From: Nocardia testacea NBRC 100365
Lineage (GTDB): Bacteria > Actinomycetota > Actinomycetes > Mycobacteriales > Mycobacteriaceae
Assembly (NCBI RefSeq): GCF_000308775.1
Contig: NZ_BAGJ01000058.1
Location: 1-59,323, forward strand
Length of the DNA stretch: 59,323 nucleotides
Direction: 5' to 3'
The notes beneath the pieces are model-generated. The model was given only the letters and a program-made list of their open reading frames with translations. It was not told where the DNA came from and made no database searches. The translations under genes and the position numbers were made by a program. This document shows positions 17,524 to 25,131 of the stretch, one piece after another. Each line of letters opens with the position of its first letter. Position 1 is the first letter of the stretch.

Positions 17524-18273
17524 TCAGGCGGACAGCGGCAGTGCGCGAGCGAGCGCGGCGTCGTAGCGGTCCCAGACGATCTCGGCGAGCACCGGGTCCG
17601 GGCCGAGGACCTCGGCATGCGGGAGCAGCGGATCCTGGTCGCGTAGGCGGTCGGTGAGCAGGCCCGGCGCCAGGAACCACGGCGCGACGAGCACGCGGTC
17701 GGCGCCGCGGGCCCGGAGTCGTGCCGTCGCCTGCGCGAGTGTGGGTTGCGCGGTGGCGAAGCATATTTCGGTGGGATGGCCGGTCCGGGCCGCGAAACTG
17801 CGGGCCAGCCGGGCGGTCCGGCGGTTCGCCGCCGCCGCGGACGAGCCGACGGCGGCCAGGGCGACACCGAGCCGTGCGGGCGGCTCGTCCCAGCCGTGCC
17901 GATCGCGTACCGTCCGCACCCGCTCCTGCAACACCCCGATCAGGCGCGGGTCGGCGCCGAACACCTCGGCCTGGGTGAGCCGCAGCCGCGGGTTGCGGGC
18001 GGCGGCCGCGGCCAGCAGTGCGGGCAGATCCACGCGGGCGTGGAACGCGCTGCCCAGCAGCAGCGGAACGACCACCGCGTCGGTTTCGCCGGTGGCCGCC
18101 ACCGAGTCCAGTACTTGCCCGACCACGGGCGCGTTCAGGTCGAGGAAGGCGAGGTGCGCCGCGGTCCTGGGACGCGCGGCCCGCACCTGCTCCAGCAGCG
18201 CGGTGACGGTGGCGGCCGACCGGGGATCCCGGCTGCCGTGGGCCACCGCCACCAGCGTGGGACTGCCCGGCAT
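17524..18273 (-). CDS. che1: Sirohydrochlorin ferrochelatase-like protein (CbiX family)
   Basis: 249 aa with the CbiX/SirB hallmarks VAVAHGSRDPRSAATVTALL at the N-terminus (catalytic His) and VVPLLLGSAFHARVDLP (second metal-site His). The two half-domains are repeated, as in the long chelatases. It should insert iron into sirohydrochlorin to make the siroheme needed by sulfite reductase. It is the last gene of the sirA-cysH-cysD-cysN operon and overlaps the cysN stop by 1 bp (TGATG). M. tuberculosis has the same linkage (Rv2393). Confidence 0.88.
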   Translation of the reverse strand: MPGSPTLVAVAHGSRDPRSAATVTALLEQVRAARPRTAAHLAFLDLNAPVVGQVLDSVAATGETDAVVVPLLLGSAFHARVDLPALLAAAAARNPRLRLTQAEVFGADPRLIGVLQERVRTVRDRHGWDEPPARLGVALAAVGSSAAAANRRTARLARSFAARTGHPTEICFATAQPTLAQATARLRARGADRVLVAPWFLAPGLLTDRLRDQDPLLPHAEVLGPDPVLAEIVWDRYDAALARALPLSA

Positions 18274-19601
18274 CAGCCCTCGGTTCCGACCTCGACCGCG
18301 GTGAGCACATCCCCGACGAGTCCCGCCGCCAGCGTGTTCCCGCCCGACGGGTCGATGAGCAGGAAACTGCCGGTGTGCCGGTTGGTCCGGTAGTCGTCGG
18401 CCGCGATCGCCTCCGCGACGCGCACCGAGATCCGGCCGATATCGTTGAGCGACAACGTTTCCGGGTTCGGCTCGGCGGCCAGCCGCTGTTCGTCGAAACG
18501 TTCGGTGAGCGCGCCCACGATCGCCTGCGTGGTGCGGGTGCCGTGCTTGAGCAGCAGCCGGGCGCCAGGACGCAGCGGTTTGTCACCGAGCCAGCACACC
18601 GTGGCGTCGAAGGTGTCGACGGGTTCCGGGGCGTCGGCGGGGGAGGCGATGGTGTCACCGCGCGAGATATCGACCTCATCGGTCAGCACCAGCGTGACAC
18701 TGCGGCCGGCCTGCGCGACGGCCAGTTCCCCGTCGGGGGTGTCGATCCGCTCGACGGTTGTGCGGATACCTGAGGGCAGTACCACCACCTCGTCACCGGG
18801 CGCCACCGAACCCGCCGCGATCTGGCCCGCGTAACCGCGGTAGTCGGGGTATTCCGGGGTGCGCGGCCGGATGACGTATTGCACCGGGAAGCGCAGCCCC
18901 ACCGCGTGCTCTCCGGAGTTGTCCGCGTCCACCGGCACCGATTCGAGATGTTCGATCAGCGACGGGCCGCTGTAGTACGGGGTCTTGTCCGAGCGGGTGG
19001 CGATATTGTCGCCGTGCAGCGCCGAGACCGGGATCTCCAGCACATCCTCGTCCGACCAGCCCAGTGTCCGGGTGAGATGGGAGAATTCCGCCGAGATCTC
19101 CGCGAAGACCTTGGCGGCCGCGGCCTGCCGGCCCTCTTCGCTGGGCTCGTCGACGCCGATGAGGTCGACCTTGTTGACCGCCAGCACCAGTTTGGGCACA
19201 CCCAGCAGCGCCAGGACCGCCGCATGCCGCCGGGTCTGTTCGATCACGCCCTTGCGCGCGTCCACCAGCAGGATCACCAGCTGGGCGGTCGACGCCCCGG
19301 ACACGGTATTGCGGGTGTACTGCACATGGCCGGGGGTGTCGGCCAGGACGAACGACCGCCGCGGGGTCGCGAAGTACCGGTAGGCGACATCGATGGTGAT
19401 GCCCTGCTCCCGTTCGGCCCGCAGACCGTCCACGAGCAGCGACAGGTCGGGGGTGGACAGGCCCTTGTCCACCGACGCCCGGGTCACCGCGTCGATCTGG
19501 TCGGCGAGTACGGATTTGGTGTCGTAGAGCAGGCGTCCGACCAGTGTGGACTTGCCGTCGTCGACAGAACCGGCGGTGGCCAGCCTCAATAGGTCGGACA
19601 T
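18273..19601 (-). CDS. cysN: Sulfate adenylyltransferase GTPase subunit CysN
   Basis: An EF-Tu-like GTPase that powers APS synthesis by CysD. G1 is TAGSVDDGKST, the switch region is EREQGITIDVAYRYF, G3 is DTPGHVQY and G4 is NKVD; two beta-barrel domains follow. The protein is 442 aa and ends after the barrels, so the C-terminal APS kinase (CysC) found in CysNC fusions is absent. ATG at 19601 is 1 nt after the cysD stop; the longer frame to 19664 would overlap cysD. Confidence 0.93.
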   Translation of the reverse strand: MSDLLRLATAGSVDDGKSTLVGRLLYDTKSVLADQIDAVTRASVDKGLSTPDLSLLVDGLRAEREQGITIDVAYRYFATPRRSFVLADTPGHVQYTRNTVSGASTAQLVILLVDARKGVIEQTRRHAAVLALLGVPKLVLAVNKVDLIGVDEPSEEGRQAAAAKVFAEISAEFSHLTRTLGWSDEDVLEIPVSALHGDNIATRSDKTPYYSGPSLIEHLESVPVDADNSGEHAVGLRFPVQYVIRPRTPEYPDYRGYAGQIAAGSVAPGDEVVVLPSGIRTTVERIDTPDGELAVAQAGRSVTLVLTDEVDISRGDTIASPADAPEPVDTFDATVCWLGDKPLRPGARLLLKHGTRTTQAIVGALTERFDEQRLAAEPNPETLSLNDIGRISVRVAEAIAADDYRTNRHTGSFLLIDPSGGNTLAAGLVGDVLTAVEVGTEG

Positions 19602-19602
19602 A

Positions 19603-20535
19603 TCAGAAGTAACCCTCTCGTTTGCGGTCTTCCATGGCGGCTTCGGAGACCCGGTCGTCGCCACGGGTCGCGCCGCGTTCGGTCAGCCGGGAGGCGGCGA
19701 CCTCGGCCAGAATGGCCTCGTTGTCGGCGGCGTCGGACAGGATGGCCCCGGTGGTGGAACCGTCACCGACGGTGCGGTAGCGCACCGAACGGGTCTCTAG
19801 TACTTCGCCGTCGCGCGGGCCACCCCAGACACCGGGGGTCATCCACATACCGTCGCGCTGGTACACCGGCCGCTGATGCGCGTAGTAGATGGTGGCCAGT
19901 TCCACGTTCTCGCGGGCGATGTAGCGCCAGATGTCGAGTTCGGTCCAGTTCGACAGCGGGAACACCCGGACGTGCTCGCCCGGCGCGTGCCGGCCGTTGT
20001 ACAGGTTCCACAGCTCGGGCCGCTGCCGCTTGGGATCCCACTGGCCGAAGGCATTGCGCAGCGAGAAGATCCGCTCCTTGGCACGGGACCGTTCCTCGTC
20101 GCGGCGACCGCCGCCGAAGACCGCGTCGAAACGGTTGTCGGCGATGGCGTCCAGCAGCGGTACGGTCTGCAGCGGGTTGCGGATACCGTCGGGGCGTTCG
20201 GTGAGCCGGCCGTCGGCGAGATAGTCCTCCACGCTCGCCACGTGCAGTCGCAGACCGTACTTCTCGACCACATGGTCGCGGAACTCGAGCACCTCGGGCA
20301 GGTTGTGCCCGGTGTCCACGTGCAGCAGCGCGAACGGCAGCGGTGCCGGCCAGAAGGCCTTCAACGCCAGATGCAGCAGGACGGTGGAGTCCTTACCGCC
20401 GGAGAACAGGATGACCGGGCGTTCGAATTCACCCGCGACCTCACGGAAGATGTGGATGGCTTCCGATTCCAGCGCGGCGAGGGTGTCGAAATCGGAGAGG
20501 CCGACGGAACGTTCGGTGGTGATGGCTTCGGTCAT
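19603..20535 (-). CDS. cysD: Sulfate adenylyltransferase small subunit CysD
   Basis: The ATP sulfurylase catalytic subunit, 310 aa, of the N-type ATP pyrophosphatase fold. The PP-loop is VILFSGGKDSTVLLHLALKA, followed by LPFALLHVDTGHNLPE and the block VFGGGRRDEERSRAKERIFS. It makes APS from ATP and sulfate together with CysN. ATG at 20535 overlaps the cysH stop (ATGA); the family usually starts with a short stretch before SDFDTLAALE. Confidence 0.95.
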   Translation of the reverse strand: MTEAITTERSVGLSDFDTLAALESEAIHIFREVAGEFERPVILFSGGKDSTVLLHLALKAFWPAPLPFALLHVDTGHNLPEVLEFRDHVVEKYGLRLHVASVEDYLADGRLTERPDGIRNPLQTVPLLDAIADNRFDAVFGGGRRDEERSRAKERIFSLRNAFGQWDPKRQRPELWNLYNGRHAPGEHVRVFPLSNWTELDIWRYIARENVELATIYYAHQRPVYQRDGMWMTPGVWGGPRDGEVLETRSVRYRTVGDGSTTGAILSDAADNEAILAEVAASRLTERGATRGDDRVSEAAMEDRKREGYF

Positions 20536-21296
20536 GAGGCGTGTAACCCGCATTCAGTCTTGGCGAGGCCGGCCCAGCGGCCGCTTCGCGGATCGGAACC
20601 CGGCTCCGGCTTCCGCGTGCACGGAGCGCAGCCGATGGACGGATATCCCTCCTCCACCAGGGGATTGACGAGAATCGAATGCTTTTCGATGTAGTTCTGC
20701 ATCTCCTCGTCGGACCAGGGCGCGATCGGGTTGATCTTCACCAGGCCGAAACCCTCGTCGAAGGAGATGAGCGGGGCGTTGGCCCGGGTGGGCGCCTCGA
20801 CCCGCCGGATCCCGGTGACCCATGCGTTGTAGGGCGCCAGCGAATTGCGCAGCGGCACCACCTTGCGCAAGCGGCAGCATTCGTTGGCGTCGCGGGCGAA
20901 CAGATCCTTGCCCAGCAGCGCATCCTGCTCGGCGACGGTCTGCTCGGGGCGGGCGTTCACCACATTCACCCCGTACACCGCCTCCACGGCGTCCCGGGTG
21001 CCGATGGTCTCGGCGAAGTGGTATCCGGTGTCGAGGAACAGGACGTCCACTCCGGGCCGGACCTGAGCCGCCAGCTGCACCAGCACCCCGTCCTGCATAT
21101 TCGAGGCGACGATATAACCGCTACCGAAGGTTTCGTCGGTCCAGCGCAGCAGCTCCTCGGCCGTGGCATCCGGACCGAGTTCGGCGGCGCCGCGCTCGGC
21201 CAGCGCGCGGAGTTCGTCGGCGCTCAGTTTGGTGGGCAGCTGTTTCTGCTCGGTGGTCACAGTGGGTTCTCCCGTCACGACGCTCGCGGGTTTCAT
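20532..21296 (-). CDS. cysH: Adenylylsulfate (APS) reductase CysH
   Basis: A thioredoxin-dependent reductase, 254 aa. It has the PP-loop-like region SGYIVASNMQDGVLVQL and LFLDTGYHFAETIGTRD. Two Cys pairs (ECCRLRKVVPL, and GCAPCTRKPEPGSDPRSGRW) are the signature of the [4Fe-4S] class that reduces APS directly rather than PAPS. This agrees with the lack of a CysC kinase in the operon. The expected C-terminal catalytic Cys is seen in KTECGLH. ATG at 21296 overlaps the sirA stop (ATGA). Confidence 0.94.
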   Translation of the reverse strand: MKPASVVTGEPTVTTEQKQLPTKLSADELRALAERGAAELGPDATAEELLRWTDETFGSGYIVASNMQDGVLVQLAAQVRPGVDVLFLDTGYHFAETIGTRDAVEAVYGVNVVNARPEQTVAEQDALLGKDLFARDANECCRLRKVVPLRNSLAPYNAWVTGIRRVEAPTRANAPLISFDEGFGLVKINPIAPWSDEEMQNYIEKHSILVNPLVEEGYPSIGCAPCTRKPEPGSDPRSGRWAGLAKTECGLHAS

Positions 21297-23026
21297 CGCA
21301 GATCGGCTTCCTCGGCGCGGACGGCCCACTGCGCGAACCGTTCCCCGCCTTCGCGGTGTTTGACGAAATTTCGGACCACGCGCTCGATGTAGTCACCGAG
21401 TTCGTCGCTGGTCACCTTGTGCTGGCGCAGTTTGCGTCCGAAGGCGCTGTCCAGGCCGAGGCTGCCGCCCAGGTGAACCTGGAAACCCTCCACCTGATTC
21501 CCGGCGCCGTCGTCGACCAGCTGGCCCTTGAAACCGATATCGGCGATCTGCGACCGGCCGCAGGAGTTCGGGCAGCCGTTGATATTGATGGTGATCGGCA
21601 CATCGAGTTCGGCGTTGATATCGGCCAGCCGCTGTTCCAGCTCCGGTGCCAGCACCTGAGAGCGTTTGCGGGTTTCGACGAACGACAGTTTGCAGAATTC
21701 GATCCCGCTGCAGGCGAGCAGGTTGCGCCGCCAGGCCGAGGGACGCGCCTGCAGACCCAGCGGTTCCAGCTCGGCGATGAGCTGCTCGACCTTGTCATCG
21801 GCGATATCGAGCACGATGATCTTCTGGTACGGCGTGAACCGGATCCGGTCCGAGCCGGCGCGTTCGACCGCGTCGGCGACCGCGGTGAGGACGCTGCCGG
21901 AGACCCGGCCCGCGATGGGGGAGAAGCCGACCGCGTTGAGTCCATTGCGCAGCCGCTGCACGCCGACGTGGTCGATGGGGCGGCTGGGCTGTTCCGGCGC
22001 CGGGCCGTCGATCAGTTTGCGCTTCAGGTACTCGTCCTCGAGCACCTGGCGGAACTTCTCGATGCCCCAGTCCTTGACCAGGAACTTCAGCCGCGCCTTG
22101 GTGCGCAGCCGGCGGTACCCGTAGTCACGGAAGAGGGAGACGACCGCCTCCCACACCTCGGGTACCTCCTCCAGCGGCACCCAGGCGCCGACCCGCTGGG
22201 CCAGCATCGGGTTGGTGGACAGTCCGCCACCGACCCAGAGGTCCAGACCGGGCCCGTGCTCCGGGTGCTCGACGCCGATGAACGCGACGTCGTTGATCTC
22301 GTGCACCACGTCCTGTTGACCGGAGATGGCGGTCTTGAACTTGCGCGGCAGGTTGGAGTATTCCTTCTTGCCGATGTAGCGGCGCACGATCTCCTCGATC
22401 GCGGGCGTGGGGTCGATGATCTCGTCCAGCGATTCACCGGCCAGCGGGGAACCGAGTACCACGCGCGGGCAGTCACCGCAGGCCTCGGTGGTCTGCAGAC
22501 CCACGCTCTCGATGCGCCGCCAGATCTCGGGAACGTTCTCGATCTCGATCCAGTGGTACTGCACGTTCTCGCGGTCGGAGAGGTCGGCGGTATCGCGGGC
22601 GAACTCGGTGGAGATCTCGCCGAGAGTGCGCAGCTGCGCGACGTTCAGCGCGCCACCGTCGCAGCGGATCCGCATCATGAAGTACTTGGCTTCGAGCAGG
22701 TCGATGTTCTCATCGCCTGTCCAGGTGCCGTCGTAACCCTGCTCGCGCTGGGTGTAGAGGCCCCACCAGCGGAAACGGCCGCGCAGATCACCCTTGTCGA
22801 TACTGTCGAAACCGTTCTTCGAGTAGATGTTCTCGATGCGGGTGCGGACGTTGAGCGGGTTGTCGTCCTTCTTGGACTGCTCGTTGGGATTGAGCGGTTC
22901 GCGATAACCGAGCGCCCACTGCCCCTCGGCGCGGCGGCGCACCGGTTTGCCGGTACGGGCACGCGTGGGCCGCGTGGCGGGGGCCTCGGGCTTCGCGGTG
23001 GGATCGGCGTCGGTGCTCGACGTCAT
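21293..23026 (-). CDS. sirA: Ferredoxin-dependent sulfite reductase (siroheme/Fe-S)
   Basis: 577 aa. It catalyses the six-electron reduction of sulfite to sulfide. The siroheme and [4Fe-4S] binding sites are visible as CSGIEFCKLSFVETR and NGCPNSCGRSQIADIG, and the family block TEACGDCPRVVLGSPL precedes them. Two ferrite-reductase-like repeats are present. ATG at 23026 is supported by AGGAG about 8 nt upstream; the longer frame to 23224 runs through the regulatory leader. First structural gene of the operon sirA-cysH-cysD-cysN-che1, and probably controlled by the Cys-rich uORF upstream. A sulfite rather than nitrite substrate is inferred from this context. Confidence 0.94.
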   Translation of the reverse strand: MTSSTDADPTAKPEAPATRPTRARTGKPVRRRAEGQWALGYREPLNPNEQSKKDDNPLNVRTRIENIYSKNGFDSIDKGDLRGRFRWWGLYTQREQGYDGTWTGDENIDLLEAKYFMMRIRCDGGALNVAQLRTLGEISTEFARDTADLSDRENVQYHWIEIENVPEIWRRIESVGLQTTEACGDCPRVVLGSPLAGESLDEIIDPTPAIEEIVRRYIGKKEYSNLPRKFKTAISGQQDVVHEINDVAFIGVEHPEHGPGLDLWVGGGLSTNPMLAQRVGAWVPLEEVPEVWEAVVSLFRDYGYRRLRTKARLKFLVKDWGIEKFRQVLEDEYLKRKLIDGPAPEQPSRPIDHVGVQRLRNGLNAVGFSPIAGRVSGSVLTAVADAVERAGSDRIRFTPYQKIIVLDIADDKVEQLIAELEPLGLQARPSAWRRNLLACSGIEFCKLSFVETRKRSQVLAPELEQRLADINAELDVPITININGCPNSCGRSQIADIGFKGQLVDDGAGNQVEGFQVHLGGSLGLDSAFGRKLRQHKVTSDELGDYIERVVRNFVKHREGGERFAQWAVRAEEADLR

Positions 23027-23063
23027 GAAGTGGCTCCTGCTTGTGGTCGTACTCCGGGCTGAA

Positions 23064-23087
23064 GGCGCGAGGGACTCCGCTCGCGCC
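23064..23087 (-). promoter_or_regulatory. Hairpin in the sirA leader
   Basis: A perfect 8-bp inverted repeat, GGCGCGAG (23064-23071) and CTCGCGCC (23080-23087), with an 8-nt loop. It lies between the Cys-rich uORF and the sirA Shine-Dalgarno. It has no U-run, so it is a better candidate for an attenuation or translation-control structure than for an intrinsic terminator. Confidence 0.45.
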
Positions 23088-23153
23088 CGCGGTGTCAGCG
23101 GGCCGAAATCCTCGAAGGGGAATCGCCGGAAATCCGGGGAGGGCGCAGCTGAG

Positions 23154-23246
23154 CTACCGGGGGGAACCGGGCAGACAACAGGCGCTGCAGACACGCTTGA
23201 AGTCGACGTGGCGACGGGCCACAAGTCGTACTCCGGATGCGCGCAT
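23154..23246 (-). CDS. Cys-rich leader peptide (uORF, 30 aa) of the sulfate reduction operon
   Basis: ATG at 23246 opens a 30-codon frame with a basic N-terminus (MRASGVRLVARRH). Cys lies at residues 20, 23 and 24 (RVCSACCL), with a stop TAG at 23156-23154, 127 nt before sirA. The -10 element CACAAT with a TGG extension (23259-23254) lies 7 nt upstream of the ATG, so the uORF is predicted to be leaderless. Mycobacteria carry poly-cysteine uORFs upstream of sulfur-assimilation operons that sense Cys-tRNA supply by attenuation; this fits that model in position, size, leaderless start and Cys cluster. The uORF was found by reading the frame directly, as it is too short for standard gene callers. 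Confidence 0.8.
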   Translation of the reverse strand: MRASGVRLVARRHVDFKRVCSACCLPGSPR

Positions 23247-23253
23247 GCGGTCT

Positions 23254-23262
23254 ATTGTGCCA
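23254..23262 (-). promoter_or_regulatory. Extended -10 promoter of the Cys-rich uORF/sirA operon
   Basis: TGG followed by CACAAT on the minus strand gives an extended -10, 7 nt before the uORF ATG at 23246. No good -35 is visible, as often with TGn promoters. Confidence 0.5.
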
Positions 23263-23296
23263 TGCCGGAGCGCGCGTTCCGATGGCCCTACCAGTA

Positions 23297-23318
23297 TTTC
23301 CCGCGAACAAGCGGGAAA
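23297..23318. promoter_or_regulatory. Perfect inverted repeat upstream of the sirA operon promoter
   Basis: TTTCCCGC (23297-23304) and GCGGGAAA (23311-23318) flank 6 nt. The centre lies about 60 bp upstream of the predicted uORF transcription start and about 150 bp upstream of the divergent SgcJ-like gene. The position suits an activator or repressor operator. I cannot name the regulator. Confidence 0.45.
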
Positions 23319-23416
23319 TTCCCTGGTTCTACGGGTCTATTTGTGACAGCCGTCATATTTTCTCCGGCGGTGGTATCCGGTGCGGTTCGGGATCGGCCGC
23401 CCGGGTCCAGGGGGAG

Positions 23417-23454
23417 TTGACCTCGAGTTCACTCGAGGTTGCAGGCTCCCCATC
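23417..23454 (+). promoter_or_regulatory. MerR/SoxR-type promoter with 19-bp spacer and perfect palindrome
   Basis: TTGACC (-35, 23417-23422) and CAGGCT (-10, 23442-23447) are 19 bp apart, the overlong spacing used by MerR-family activators. The spacer is filled by the perfect palindrome ACCTCGAG (23420-23427), TTCA, CTCGAGGT (23432-23439). It closely resembles the SoxR box (CCTCAAG..CTTGAGG type). The ATG at 23455 lies 7 nt after the -10, so the mRNA is probably leaderless. No MerR-type gene is nearby. Confidence 0.6.
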
Positions 23455-23883
23455 ATGACAATCGAAACCGCGCATACCGGTCACCGTCCCGCCGATATCG
23501 ATACCGAGACCGCCGCCCTGCACGCAGTGGTCGCGGCCGTGGCCCGCGCCCAGCGCGACGAGGACGTCGAGGGATTCGCCGCACTCTTCCGCGAGGACGC
23601 GATCTGGACCACCGGACACGGCAAACGCCTCTACGGACGGGCGGCCGTCGCCGAATTCACCGCCCGGGTCCTGCCCGGGGCCACCGCGCACGGCCACGCC
23701 ACCTATGAGGTCGAGCACATTCTGTTCCTGCGGCCCGATGTGGCCGCGGTCAAGGTCCGGCAGCGCTATTTCACCACCGCGGGCGAACTCGACAGCGAGG
23801 GCACCCCGATGTACGTCATGACCAAGGAAGACGGCCGCTGGATGCTCACCGCGAACCAGAACACCCCGATCGTCGAGGACTGA
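23455..23883 (+). CDS. SgcJ/EcaC (SnoaL-like/NTF2-fold) family protein, 142 aa
   Basis: A small NTF2-like protein with the typical pattern ALHAVVAAVARAQRDEDVEGFAALFREDAIW followed by TGHGKRLYGRAAVAEFTARVLPG and a beta-rich second half ending in DGRWMLTANQNTPIVED. Members bind small hydrophobic ligands or act as isomerases or cyclases in secondary metabolism; many stay uncharacterised. The start follows the MerR/SoxR-like promoter directly, suggesting induction by redox-active or xenobiotic compounds. HemW follows 24 bp downstream from its own promoter. Confidence 0.8.
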   Translation: MTIETAHTGHRPADIDTETAALHAVVAAVARAQRDEDVEGFAALFREDAIWTTGHGKRLYGRAAVAEFTARVLPGATAHGHATYEVEHILFLRPDVAAVKVRQRYFTTAGELDSEGTPMYVMTKEDGRWMLTANQNTPIVED

Positions 23884-23895
23884 TCCGCGCCCGGT

Positions 23896-23907
23896 CACAC
23901 TGGAGGG
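23896..23907 (+). promoter_or_regulatory. -10 element CACACT for a leaderless hemW start
   Basis: CACACT (23896-23901) is followed by 6 nt (GGAGGG) and the GTG at 23908. The G-rich hexamer could also act as a Shine-Dalgarno when the gene is read through from upstream, but it touches the start codon. Confidence 0.35.
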
Positions 23908-25116
23908 GTGAGTCCCACCGCCACCACCGCATCGCACACCGACGCCTCCGCTCCGGTGCTGCGTGATTTCGGCGGCGGTCCCTTCGGGATCTATGTGCAC
24001 GTACCGTTCTGCGCGACCCGCTGCGGATATTGCGATTTCAACACCTATACCGCCGGTGAACTGGGCACCTCGGCCTCCACGCAGTCGTGGGCGGAGGCAC
24101 TGCGCGGGGAACTGGCGACCGCCGCCCGGCAGTTCGCCGCGCTGCCCACCGCCACACCGGCGGTGGCGACCGTCTTCGTGGGCGGCGGCACCCCCTCCCT
24201 GCTCGGCGGCGAGGGCCTCGCGGCCGTGCTCGACGCGATCCGCGCCGAATTCGACCTCGCCCCGGACGCCGAGGTCACCACCGAATCGAACCCCGAATCG
24301 ACCTCACCGGCGTTCTTCGACACGATCCGGGCGGCCGGATTCACCCGGGTCTCGCTCGGTATGCAATCGGCGGCCCCGCACGTGCTGGCCGTACTGGACC
24401 GCACCCACACACCCGGACGGGCGGTCGCCGCGGCCCGGGAGGCGCGCGCGGCCGGATTCGACCACGTGAACCTCGACCTCATCTACGGCACACCGGGCGA
24501 ACGCGACAGCGATCTGGACGCCAGCCTGGACGCGGTACTGGCCGCCGGGGTCGACCACGTGTCGGCGTACTCGCTCATCGTCGAGGACGGGACCGCGCTG
24601 GCCCGCCGGGTGCGCCGCGGCGAACTGCCCGCCCCCGACGACGATGTACTCGCCGCCCGCTACGAGCGGATCGACGCGCGCCTGGAAGCCGCCGGACTCA
24701 CCTGGTACGAGGTGTCGAACTGGGCGGCCGGCGACGCCGCGCGCTGCCGGCACAACCTCGGTTATTGGGACGGCGGCGATTGGCTCGGCGCCGGGCCGGG
24801 CGCGCACAGCCACCTCGGGGGCGTGCGCTGGTGGAACGTGAAACATCCGGCCCGCTACGCCGACCGGGTGGCCCACGGCGGCCTACCCGCCGCGGACTGG
24901 GAGGACCTCACCGCGGCCGACCGCTACCTCGAGCGCGTCATGCTCACGCTGCGCCTGCGCACCGGGTTGGCGCTGGCCGATCTCGACGCCGACGGAAACG
25001 CCGCGGCGCGGCGCATCGCCGCAGACGGACTGGTCACTATCTCCGGTGGGCGGCTCGTCCTCACCGATCGCGGTCGCCTGCTGGCCGACGGGGTGGTCCG
25101 GGGTCTGGTCGGCTGA
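23908..25116 (+). CDS. hemW: HemW-type radical SAM protein (heme chaperone), 402 aa
   Basis: A radical SAM protein of the HemN/HemW group. The cluster motif CATRCGYCDF (CxxxCxxC followed by a fourth Cys-type position) sits after FGIYVHVPFC; next comes FVGGGTPSLL (glycine-rich SAM site), then VTTESNPEST and a C-terminal HemN_C-like domain from about residue 290. It lacks the extended N-terminus of true oxygen-independent coproporphyrinogen oxidase, which favours the HemW (heme trafficking) subgroup. M. tuberculosis hemN/Rv2388c lies in the same genome neighbourhood. Confidence 0.9.
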   Translation: MSPTATTASHTDASAPVLRDFGGGPFGIYVHVPFCATRCGYCDFNTYTAGELGTSASTQSWAEALRGELATAARQFAALPTATPAVATVFVGGGTPSLLGGEGLAAVLDAIRAEFDLAPDAEVTTESNPESTSPAFFDTIRAAGFTRVSLGMQSAAPHVLAVLDRTHTPGRAVAAAREARAAGFDHVNLDLIYGTPGERDSDLDASLDAVLAAGVDHVSAYSLIVEDGTALARRVRRGELPAPDDDVLAARYERIDARLEAAGLTWYEVSNWAAGDAARCRHNLGYWDGGDWLGAGPGAHSHLGGVRWWNVKHPARYADRVAHGGLPAADWEDLTAADRYLERVMLTLRLRTGLALADLDADGNAAARRIAADGLVTISGGRLVLTDRGRLLADGVVRGLVG

Positions 25117-25131
25117 TCACCGGCCACGCGG

